Shown here in pieces: positions 8,215-14,802 of a DNA stretch of 37,918 nucleotides. Under the pieces are notes generated by a model. The model searched no databases and was not told the origin of the DNA. It saw only the letters and a program-made list of their open reading frames with translations. Every line of letters begins with the position of its first letter. The stretch's first letter is position 1. This DNA is from an uncultured Lysobacterales bacterium (GTDB lineage Bacteria > Pseudomonadota > Gammaproteobacteria > Xanthomonadales > SZUA-36). The stretch lies in the NCBI GenBank assembly GCA_937924405.1, contig CALDVW010000116.1:1-37918 (forward strand), written 5' to 3'. The translations under genes and the position numbers were made by a program.

Positions 8215-9186
8215 TTATCTCCGGCCGTGTGGCTCCCAGTAGTCGATTTCAGGGCCCACCGGCACCACGCCGGTTGGATTGATGGTCGTGTGGCTCTCGT
8301 AGTAGTGGTGTTTGATATGCTGCATATTGATGGTTTCGGCCACGCCCTCATGCTGGTATAGATCGCGCGTGTACGCCCATAAATTCGGATAATCGACCAA
8401 CCGCCGCATGTTGCATTTGAAGTGACCGACATAGACCGGATCAAAGCGCACCAGCGTGGTAAAAAGGCGCCAATCGGCTTCGGTCAGGCGGTCGCCGAAC
8501 AAATAGCGCTGGTTTGCAAGCCGGTGTTCCAGCCAATCCAGTGTCTCGAACAGCGGTTCCACCGTTTCTTCGTAGGCCTCCTGTGAAGTTGCGAAGCCCG
8601 CCTTGTACACACCGTTGTTCACACAGCTATATATCCGTGCGTTGATTTCATCGATCTGGTTGTGCAGATCAGCGGGATGGTAATCCCCGGGCAAGGCGCC
8701 TACATCATCAAAGGCGCTGTTGAACATGCGGATAATTTCCGCTGACTCGTTTGACACGATAGTGCCGGTGTTCTTGTCCCACAGCACCGGAACCGTCACC
8801 CGGCCGGAATAATCCGGATCAGCGCCTGTGTAGACCTGGTGCATGAACTCTGCGTTGAAAACCGGGTCCGCGATGACACCATCACCCTGCTTGAAGGTCC
8901 AGCCATGATCGGCCATAAGCCAGTGCACCACGGACAGGTCGATCATCTCCTCCAACCCTTTCAAATGCCGGAAAATCAATGTCCGGTTGGCCCAGGGGCA
9001 GGCGAATGAAACATAAAGATGATAACGCCCGGGCTCCGCCTTGAAGCCACCCCGCCCGCTTGGGCCGGGACTGCCGTCTGCGGTTACCCAGTTACGGAAT
9101 TGCGCCGCCTTGCGAACGAAATGCCCTTTGTGGCCCTCGGTGTCGTACCACCGGTCGACCCACTTTCCATTTACCAGCAAACCCAT
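8215..9186 (-). CDS. yqjG: Glutathionyl-hydroquinone reductase, YqjG/ECM4 type
   Basis: A 323-aa xi-class glutathione transferase. It reductively removes glutathione from glutathionyl-hydroquinones in the cytoplasm. The catalytic Cys63 lies in SFACPWANRT, the family signature. VPVLWDKNTGTIVSNESAEI matches the cis-Pro/SNES region of the thioredoxin-like domain, and the C-terminal helical domain contains FGDRLTEADWRLFTTLVRFD. Length and motifs are normal. It is the last gene of the DoxX-pirin-YqjG operon, with about 21 bp after the pirin stop. In E. coli, yqjF (DoxX) and yqjG lie near the LysR gene yhaJ and the pirin gene yhaK, so this is a compact version of the same functional set. Confidence 0.95.
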   Translation of the reverse strand: MGLLVNGKWVDRWYDTEGHKGHFVRKAAQFRNWVTADGSPGPSGRGGFKAEPGRYHLYVSFACPWANRTLIFRHLKGLEEMIDLSVVHWLMADHGWTFKQGDGVIADPVFNAEFMHQVYTGADPDYSGRVTVPVLWDKNTGTIVSNESAEIIRMFNSAFDDVGALPGDYHPADLHNQIDEINARIYSCVNNGVYKAGFATSQEAYEETVEPLFETLDWLEHRLANQRYLFGDRLTEADWRLFTTLVRFDPVYVGHFKCNMRRLVDYPNLWAYTRDLYQHEGVAETINMQHIKHHYYESHTTINPTGVVPVGPEIDYWEPHGRR

Positions 9187-9207
9187 TTTTTGTTTCCTCT
9201 GTTGTTC

Positions 9208-10068
9208 TTAAAATCGATTGTGTTTGTAGTCATCGAACGCCTGCATGATTTCTTCTTTCGTGTTCATTACGAAAGGGCCGCCGCGGGCTACGGGTTCGTT
9301 AATCGGCTGTGCCGAGACCAGCAGAAACCTTGCGGGTCCTGCATCGGCGGTCACGCTGATCTGACTTCCCTCGCCCAGGATGCCCAGCACCCTGCGCCCA
9401 AGCACCTGGCGCCGCTCCCCTACTTTCAGTTCGCCGTCGACGACGAACAGGAAGGCGTTATCTGTCGCGTCCACGTCTTGATTGAACGTTTGGCCAGCGG
9501 GCAGAGTCACGTCGAGATACGTAGGGCGTACCAGCTCATTTTTGACCACGCCGGTTGTACCTTCGCTGGTGGTTCCGGCAATGACGCGGATTTCGGTACC
9601 GTTGTCACGGCGCTCCAGGGGAGTTTCCGAAGGCGGAAATTCCTGGTAAGCGGGTTCGGACATCTTGGCTGCCGCCGGCAGGTTGACCCAAAGCTGAAAT
9701 CCCATCAGCAATCCGTCCTCCTGTTCCGGCATTTCCGAGTGCACAATGCCCTTGCCCGCGGTCATCCACTGCACGCCCCCCGGCTCTATTACGCCTTCGT
9801 TGCCGGCGCTGTCGTTGTGCCTCATGCGGCCCGCCAGCAGATAGGTGACGGTTTCAAAACCGCGGTGGGGATGGCTGGGAAAGCCACCGATGTAATCCCG
9901 GGGCTGATCGGATTCAAACGCGTCCAGCAGCAGGAAGGGATCCAGCATGTTGAGTTCCTGCGTTCCTATCACGCGGGTCATTTTTACGCCGTCACCGTCC
10001 GTGGCAGGCATACCCGGCGTGGTCGCGACGACTGCGCGGCTATCGGTAATCGGAATGTCCCTGGTCAT
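9208..10068 (-). CDS. Pirin family protein (YhaK/quercetinase-like)
   Basis: A 286-aa bicupin of the pirin family. The N-terminal cupin keeps the metal ligands in FPSHPHRGFETVTYLLAGRM (His, His, Glu pattern) and GKGIVHSEMPE, and the PFLLLDAFE and LWVNLP signatures are present. The C-terminal cupin has GQTFNQDVDATDNAFLFVVDG. Some pirins are quercetin 2,3-dioxygenases; others respond to redox state. The ATG follows the DoxX stop by 1 bp and the gene precedes the YqjG gene. The context is detoxification of quinones or electrophiles. The exact substrate cannot be read from sequence. Confidence 0.93.
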   Translation of the reverse strand: MTRDIPITDSRAVVATTPGMPATDGDGVKMTRVIGTQELNMLDPFLLLDAFESDQPRDYIGGFPSHPHRGFETVTYLLAGRMRHNDSAGNEGVIEPGGVQWMTAGKGIVHSEMPEQEDGLLMGFQLWVNLPAAAKMSEPAYQEFPPSETPLERRDNGTEIRVIAGTTSEGTTGVVKNELVRPTYLDVTLPAGQTFNQDVDATDNAFLFVVDGELKVGERRQVLGRRVLGILGEGSQISVTADAGPARFLLVSAQPINEPVARGGPFVMNTKEEIMQAFDDYKHNRF

Positions 10069-10069
10069 G

Positions 10070-10456
10070 TCAGCCCCCGTTCCGGTTGTCGATTGAAAAG
10101 GCGCCAGCGCCCTGGGCTACCAGCACCAGGAAAGCTCCGCTCAGCGCCAGGTTCTTCATGAACATGACCATCTGCATCTGGTCGCTGAAATCCGCGTGGA
10201 ACAGCATAGCCGAAAGCAGGGTGAAGCCGGCCAGAAGAAAGGCCACGAAGCGTGTGTGCCAACCGACGATAATGGCCAGTCCGCCAAGTATTTCAAGCGC
10301 GATCACCAGTGGCAGCAATATTCCTGGAACGCCCATGGCCTCCATGTAGCCTTGCGTGCCAGCATAGTTTGAAATTTTGCCAATGCCGGAAACCACGAAA
10401 ATCAGCGCAATCAAGGTCCTGCCGGTCGGGGCTGCAAGTTTCCTAAATGTATTCAT
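10070..10456 (-). CDS. DoxX family membrane protein (YqjF-like)
   Basis: A 128-aa DoxX/YqjF-type protein with four predicted membrane helices. Its features are an N-terminal LIALIFVVSGIGKISNYAGT, a central LVIALEILGGLAIIVGWHTR and a C-terminal FMKNLALSGAFLVL, all standard for DoxX. In E. coli the homologue YqjF belongs to a regulon that reacts to nitroaromatic breakdown products. It is the first gene of the operon running leftward (DoxX, pirin, YqjG). Its ATG faces the LysR gene across a 102-bp AT-rich divergent region, where the LysR protein probably binds. The membrane redox role is inferred. Confidence 0.92.
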   Translation of the reverse strand: MNTFRKLAAPTGRTLIALIFVVSGIGKISNYAGTQGYMEAMGVPGILLPLVIALEILGGLAIIVGWHTRFVAFLLAGFTLLSAMLFHADFSDQMQMVMFMKNLALSGAFLVLVAQGAGAFSIDNRNGG

Positions 10457-10558
10457 CTCGTTCTCCGTAGAAGTTTACTTGTTGGTGATTATCGTAACTG
10501 TTGCTTATATGTTTAAAAACACCAATAATTACAAATTATAGTTCCAAAATACAGAACA
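10457..10558. promoter_or_regulatory. Divergent promoter region between DoxX operon and LysR gene
   Basis: A 102-bp AT-rich gap between divergent start codons, noticeably richer in A and T than its flanks. It contains a 6-bp inverted repeat, TTGGTG at 10482-10487 and CACCAA at 10520-10525, centred between the two genes. LysR-type regulators commonly bind such sites to control the opposite operon and themselves. I could not assign convincing -35 and -10 pairs for either direction, so the operator assignment is tentative. Confidence 0.5.
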
Positions 10559-11470
10559 ATGAGTCAGCTCGAGGAAATGCGAAATTTCGTCCGGATTGTC
10601 GAGTCCGGCAGCATCAGCAAAGCGGCGGAGCAACTGGGCATTGCAAAATCGGGCGTGAGTCGGCGCCTGGTCGAGTTGGAAAAACGTCTCGGAACTCTTC
10701 TGCTGAACCGAACCACCCGGCGTTCCAGCTTGACGGAGACGGGGCGGACCTATTACGAAGGTGCCGTAAAGCTGCTGGGGGATGTCTCGGAGCTCGATGC
10801 GATGGCCGCCGACAGCGATGCCTCCCTGTCGGGTACCTTGCGGGTCGCTGTACCGCTGTCGTTCGGCCTTTGCCACCTGTCGCCGGCGATTGATGAATTT
10901 TTCCGCGCTCACCCGGATCTGGCCATTAATATTGATTTTTCGGACCGTCACATCGATCTGCTGGAGCAGGGTGTCGACCTGGCCATCAGGATTGCAGATC
11001 TCGGTGACTCCAGTCTGCAGGCACGCAAGATATGCCCGATCCGGCTTTTATTGTGCGCCAGCCCCGCTTATTTCGAACGATATGGAATTCCGAAAACACC
11101 TGCTGAACTGGCAGGCCATCGAATATTGCAATATGACATTGGCGGCAGCTCACAACTCCGCCTGCTGGATACACAGGGCGCGGAGCACCTGGTGCCGGTA
11201 AATGCCCCGTTGATTGCCAATAACGGTGATTTTCTGAAAGACATGGCCGTTGCCGGCCACGGTATTATCCTGACGCCTTCTTTCATCGCGTGGCAGGCCA
11301 TCGCTGCCGGTAAGCTGGTCACCGTGCTGGATGCCTACAGTCCGCCGCAGCTCAACGCTTACGCGGTCTACCCCCAAACGCGCTACCTTTCGCGCCGGGC
11401 GCGGATCTTGATAGATTTCCTGGTAGCTCGCTTCGGTGATAATCCTTACTGGGATCAATTTCTGAGCTGA
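10559..11470 (+). CDS. LysR family transcriptional regulator (YhaJ-like)
   Basis: A 303-aa LysR regulator. The winged helix-turn-helix occupies about residues 1-60, with SGSISKAAEQLGIAKSGVSR as the recognition region and LLLNRTTRRSSLTETG after it. The rest is the substrate-binding-protein-like effector domain (about 90-295). It diverges from the DoxX-pirin-YqjG operon and most likely activates it in response to a quinone-like or aromatic effector, by analogy with E. coli YhaJ (inference). The ATG at 10559 gives the normal N-terminus. A run of eight T residues follows the stop at about 11481-11488, but I see no strong hairpin before it. Confidence 0.93.
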   Translation: MSQLEEMRNFVRIVESGSISKAAEQLGIAKSGVSRRLVELEKRLGTLLLNRTTRRSSLTETGRTYYEGAVKLLGDVSELDAMAADSDASLSGTLRVAVPLSFGLCHLSPAIDEFFRAHPDLAINIDFSDRHIDLLEQGVDLAIRIADLGDSSLQARKICPIRLLLCASPAYFERYGIPKTPAELAGHRILQYDIGGSSQLRLLDTQGAEHLVPVNAPLIANNGDFLKDMAVAGHGIILTPSFIAWQAIAAGKLVTVLDAYSPPQLNAYAVYPQTRYLSRRARILIDFLVARFGDNPYWDQFLS

Positions 11471-11517
11471 TGATCCAGGGTTTTTTTTAAGCAGCAGCAA
11501 GCAGGCGTGACACCTTT

Positions 11518-11523
11518 TATAAT
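11518..11523 (+). promoter_or_regulatory. Perfect TATAAT -10 box before the glycerolipid operon
   Basis: A consensus TATAAT hexamer lies 30 bp before the ATG at 11554, which would leave a short leader. The sequence about 17 bp upstream is a poor -35 match, so the promoter may need an activator or the hexamer may be chance. Confidence 0.35.
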
Positions 11524-11553
11524 GGGGGGCGATCACTGCCCTGGAAATTCTCA

Positions 11554-11952
11554 ATGAAGAGCCTTTTGCCTGTGTTCATTTTGACAGCCCTGCTGCCGTT
11601 CGTTGCGCCAAGCGCCCCGGCGGAAGAGCTCGTTCGCGAATTCTCAGGAAGCCGCACGGTCGAAACAGCCGATTTTGAAGTCAAGGCGCCCTGGCTGATC
11701 GACTGGCGCGTCAACAGTGACTACCCGGCATCGATGGGTCTGACGGTGGTTTTGCTCCACTCGCCTGCGGGCATTCATGCAGGTACCGTGATGAAGACCA
11801 AGTATGTTGGCAATGGCCTGAGGCTGATGGACGAGGGTGGACGTTTCCGTTTCAAGGTCGACTCTGTCGTCTCCAACTGGACGATAAAAGTCATTCAACT
11901 CACCCCGGAGGAGGCCGAAAGGTACACTCCCCGTGAAAAAGGTGTCCTGTAA
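11554..11952 (+). CDS. Small exported protein of unknown function
   Basis: A 132-aa protein with a clear signal peptide: MKSLLPVFILTALLPFVAPS followed by APAEE, with cleavage likely near residue 23. The mature part is about 109 aa, with alternating hydrophobic residues suggesting a small beta domain (GSRTVETADFEVKAPWLIDW and a central LTVVLLHSPAGIHAGTVMK). I do not recognise the family. The stop is directly followed by the gpsA ATG (no gap), so it is probably the first gene of the glycerolipid operon. Whether it has a lipid-related role is unknown. Confidence 0.8.
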   Translation: MKSLLPVFILTALLPFVAPSAPAEELVREFSGSRTVETADFEVKAPWLIDWRVNSDYPASMGLTVVLLHSPAGIHAGTVMKTKYVGNGLRLMDEGGRFRFKVDSVVSNWTIKVIQLTPEEAERYTPREKGVL

Positions 11953-12954
11953 ATGAATCTCAAAGCAGCATTACTGGGTGGTGGGTCATGGGGAACAACT
12001 GTGGCCTCCCTGATCGCAAGGAATGCACCTGTGACGATCTGGGCGAGGGACGAAACGGCGGTGGCTGAAATCAATGAGAGCCACAGCAACAGCAAGTACC
12101 TTCCCGGCGCCAGGCTCAATTCAAAACTGGTGGCAACTCATTCGATCGAAGAAGCAGTCGCTGCATGTGATGTGCTGGTGATGGGTGTTCCGTCCCAGCA
12201 CTTCAGGGACGTGCTTGAACATGCGACCCAGTATCTCAGGCCCTGGGTACCCGTGATCAGCCTGACCAAGGGCCTCGAACTGAGCACCCGGATGCGCATG
12301 ACCGAAGTGATCAACGAGGTTTTGCCGGGGCATCCCGTGGGAGTTCTGACCGGACCCAACCTGGCCCGGGAAATTATCGCCGGGCAGGCGGCTGCCAGCG
12401 TCATTGCGATGGAAGATGAAATCATCGTGCGGGAGCTGCAGCAGCTGTTCCACAGCGGACTGTTCAGGGTCTACACCAACACGGACCTGATCGGCTGTGA
12501 GCTCGGCGGAGTATTGAAGAATATCATCGCGATCGCCGTTGGCATGGGCGACGGTCAGGGAGCGGGAGATAACACCCGTTCGGCATTGATCACTCGCGGC
12601 TTGTCAGAAATTATCCGCCTGGGTGTGGCCATGGGTGGCCGTCCCGAAACCTTCGCCGGGCTGGCAGGCATGGGTGACCTGATCGCCACCTGCACCAGCC
12701 CGCAGAGCCGCAACCGCCACGTCGGTTTCGAGCTGGGCAAGGGCCGTTCGCTCAAGGAAATCATCGATGAGATGGTGATGGTCGCAGAAGGTGTGAAAAG
12801 TGCGCCCACCGTGATGGCCCTGGGGGAACAATACGGCATTGAGATGCCAATCACACACGATGTGTACTCAGTGATACAGGGTGAAATGACGCCCAGACAG
12901 GTGTTCCGCGGATTGTTGAAATCAACCGTGGGCGCCGAGTCAGAACCGGGGTAA
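11953..12954 (+). CDS. gpsA: NAD(P)H-dependent glycerol-3-phosphate dehydrogenase GpsA
   Basis: A 333-aa cytoplasmic dehydrogenase that reduces dihydroxyacetone phosphate to sn-glycerol-3-phosphate, the backbone of glycerolipids. The N-terminal Rossmann fingerprint is LLGGGSWGTTVASLIARN (about residues 7-24). VPSQHFRDVL and LTKGLE follow, then the catalytic-region motif LGGVLKNIIAIAVGMGDG and the C-terminal GLAGMGDLIATCTSPQSRNR. Length and motifs are standard. It follows the small secreted protein gene without a gap and lies 6 bp before the HAD-PlsC gene. It therefore supplies G3P to the acyltransferases encoded immediately downstream, which is an unusually direct gene arrangement. Confidence 0.97.
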   Translation: MNLKAALLGGGSWGTTVASLIARNAPVTIWARDETAVAEINESHSNSKYLPGARLNSKLVATHSIEEAVAACDVLVMGVPSQHFRDVLEHATQYLRPWVPVISLTKGLELSTRMRMTEVINEVLPGHPVGVLTGPNLAREIIAGQAAASVIAMEDEIIVRELQQLFHSGLFRVYTNTDLIGCELGGVLKNIIAIAVGMGDGQGAGDNTRSALITRGLSEIIRLGVAMGGRPETFAGLAGMGDLIATCTSPQSRNRHVGFELGKGRSLKEIIDEMVMVAEGVKSAPTVMALGEQYGIEMPITHDVYSVIQGEMTPRQVFRGLLKSTVGAESEPG

Positions 12955-12960
12955 GGCAAT

Positions 12961-14802
12961 ATGACTGTTTATGCAGATGTCATCAATGAAATCGAGAACC
13001 TGCCCAGCGGGCCGCAAATCGGCGCCTTCTTTGATTTTGATGGAACGCTCATTGCGGGTTTCTCGGCTACTGTTTTTCTGAAAGAACAGATACGGCGCGG
13101 CGACCTCTCTCCTTACGAACTGGTTGAGCTCGTGTCGGCGGTCACCCAGTTTTCCCTTGGGACGATGGGTTTCTCCGGCCTGATGACCTCGGCTGCGCAG
13201 TTCATGCGCGGCGTCAGTGAAAAAGACTACATTGAATTCGGCCAGGAACTTTATGAGCAGCAGATTGCACGCAAGGTTTACCCCGAATCCCGCGCACTGG
13301 TCCAGGCGCATATGGCCAAGGGTCACACGGTCGCTGTCATTTCCTCGGCCACGCCCTACCAGGTTGAGCCGATGGCCCGGGACCTCGATTTCGAGCACAT
13401 CATCTGCAGTCGTTACGAAGTCAAAGACGGCGTGTTTACGGGTGGCATCGAGCGACCGTTGTGTTTTGGCCAGGGCAAGGTACTGGCGGCTGAGAAACTG
13501 GCCAAAGACCACGGGGTAGACCTGGACCGGAGCTACTTCTACAGCGACAGCGATGACGACCTGGAATTGCTGGAACGCGTGGGGCACCCGCAACCGCTCA
13601 ACCCCAATTCCAAACTGGCCGTGATCGCGGAGGAGCGGGGCTGGCCGGTACGCCGGTTCAAAAGCCGCGGGCAGCCGCATTTTACGGATTACCTGCGATC
13701 GGTCGCCGCCACCGCATCCCTGCTGCCGTCTTTTGCAGCCGGGTTGCCCATCTGGGCGCTGACGGGATCCAAGAGTGAAGCCCGTAATTTCGCCACCTCG
13801 TTTTTTGCCGACATCAGCAGCGCCCTGATCGGGCTCAACCTCATCGTGCGGGGTGAGTCCCATATATGGGAAAACCGGCCTGCGGTTTTCGTGTTCAATC
13901 ACCAGAGCAAAGTCGATGTGGTCATCATGGCGCGCCTGTTGCGCCGGGATATTGCCGGGGTTGGCAAGAAAGAAATCAAGCAGATGCCGTTGATCGGCAA
14001 AACCCTTGAATTGGCAGGCACGGTGTTTATTGACCGGCAAAATTCCGCCGGTGCGATCCAGGCGATGAAACCGCTGGTTGATGCAATGCGTAACCAGGGC
14101 CAATCCGTGGTCATTGCGCCGGAGGGAACCCGCAGTATCTCGCCCCGGCTGGCGCCGTTCAAAAAAGGGCCATTTCACCTGGCGATTCAGGCCGGTGTGC
14201 CGGTCGTACCGGTCGTGATCCATAACGCCGGCGACGTAGCGCCCAAGGGTGACTTCGTGTTTCGTCCGGCGACGGTAGAGGTCGATGTTTTACCGCCGGT
14301 CGATACCAGTGATTGGCGTGGCGATACCATCGATCAGCATGTCGCAGAGATCCGGGCGATGTTCCTGGATACGCTGGGGCAGGCGGAAACGGTCGCGGTT
14401 GAATCCGGCCCGGGCGGAAAAAAGGGCGCCGAGAAGAAAATCGCCCGTAAAAAGAAGCCAGCCAGAGAAACGCCGGTTCGGGCAAAAGCGGACCCGGTCA
14501 TCACCCGTTACCCGGGAAAAAGCCCGGAAACAGAAGACGACACGGTTAAGAAGGCCGCGCAGAAGCCGACGTTGAAAAAGAAAGCGCTGAGAAAGAAAAC
14601 CACCAAAAAGAAGACCACGTCGAAGCAGGTCGCAGCCGGGAAAGCTTCCGCGAAGAAAACGACCAGAAAAAAGAAGGCGCAAAAAAAACCGGACGCGAAA
14701 AAAGCAACGGTAAAAAAAGCTGCGCAAAAAAAGGCGCTGAAAAAGAAAGCGCGCAGAAAAAAAGCACCGGTAAGAGCAACGGTTGACAGGAAAACCAGTT
14801 GA
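12961..14802 (+). CDS. Bifunctional HAD-IB phosphatase / PlsC-type 1-acylglycerol-3-phosphate acyltransferase with histone-like Lys-rich tail
   Basis: A 613-aa fusion of three parts. Residues about 20-230 form a HAD-IB (SerB-like) phosphatase: the nucleophile motif DFDGT is at 25-29, and YSDSDDDLELL is the Mg2+-binding motif near 193. Residues about 280-470 form a PlsC-like acyltransferase: the HX4D motif is His314-Asp319, EGTRS starts at Glu388, and FIDRQN binds the substrate phosphate. Similar HAD-PlsC fusions exist in actinobacteria. Residues about 487-613 are a low-complexity Lys/Ala/Thr tail resembling histone H1 or PhaF-type tails, with a strong positive charge. Likely reaction: LPA to phosphatidic acid, with the HAD domain possibly making diacylglycerol (inference). 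Confidence 0.92.
   Translation: MTVYADVINEIENLPSGPQIGAFFDFDGTLIAGFSATVFLKEQIRRGDLSPYELVELVSAVTQFSLGTMGFSGLMTSAAQFMRGVSEKDYIEFGQELYEQQIARKVYPESRALVQAHMAKGHTVAVISSATPYQVEPMARDLDFEHIICSRYEVKDGVFTGGIERPLCFGQGKVLAAEKLAKDHGVDLDRSYFYSDSDDDLELLERVGHPQPLNPNSKLAVIAEERGWPVRRFKSRGQPHFTDYLRSVAATASLLPSFAAGLPIWALTGSKSEARNFATSFFADISSALIGLNLIVRGESHIWENRPAVFVFNHQSKVDVVIMARLLRRDIAGVGKKEIKQMPLIGKTLELAGTVFIDRQNSAGAIQAMKPLVDAMRNQGQSVVIAPEGTRSISPRLAPFKKGPFHLAIQAGVPVVPVVIHNAGDVAPKGDFVFRPATVEVDVLPPVDTSDWRGDTIDQHVAEIRAMFLDTLGQAETVAVESGPGGKKGAEKKIARKKKPARETPVRAKADPVITRYPGKSPETEDDTVKKAAQKPTLKKKALRKKTTKKKTTSKQVAAGKASAKKTTRKKKAQKKPDAKKATVKKAAQKKALKKKARRKKAPVRATVDRKTS

Noticed and set aside
9019..10161. A 380-codon open frame on the + strand
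   Set aside because: It lies antisense to the YqjG-like and pirin genes, both with intact family motifs, and its own translation shows no recognisable domain.
11481..11488. T8 tract after the LysR gene as a rho-independent terminator
   Set aside because: No stable hairpin directly precedes the tract.
12940..14223. A 427-codon open frame on the minus strand
   Set aside because: It is antisense to the HAD-PlsC gene, which has all catalytic motifs; a GC-rich antisense frame is expected.
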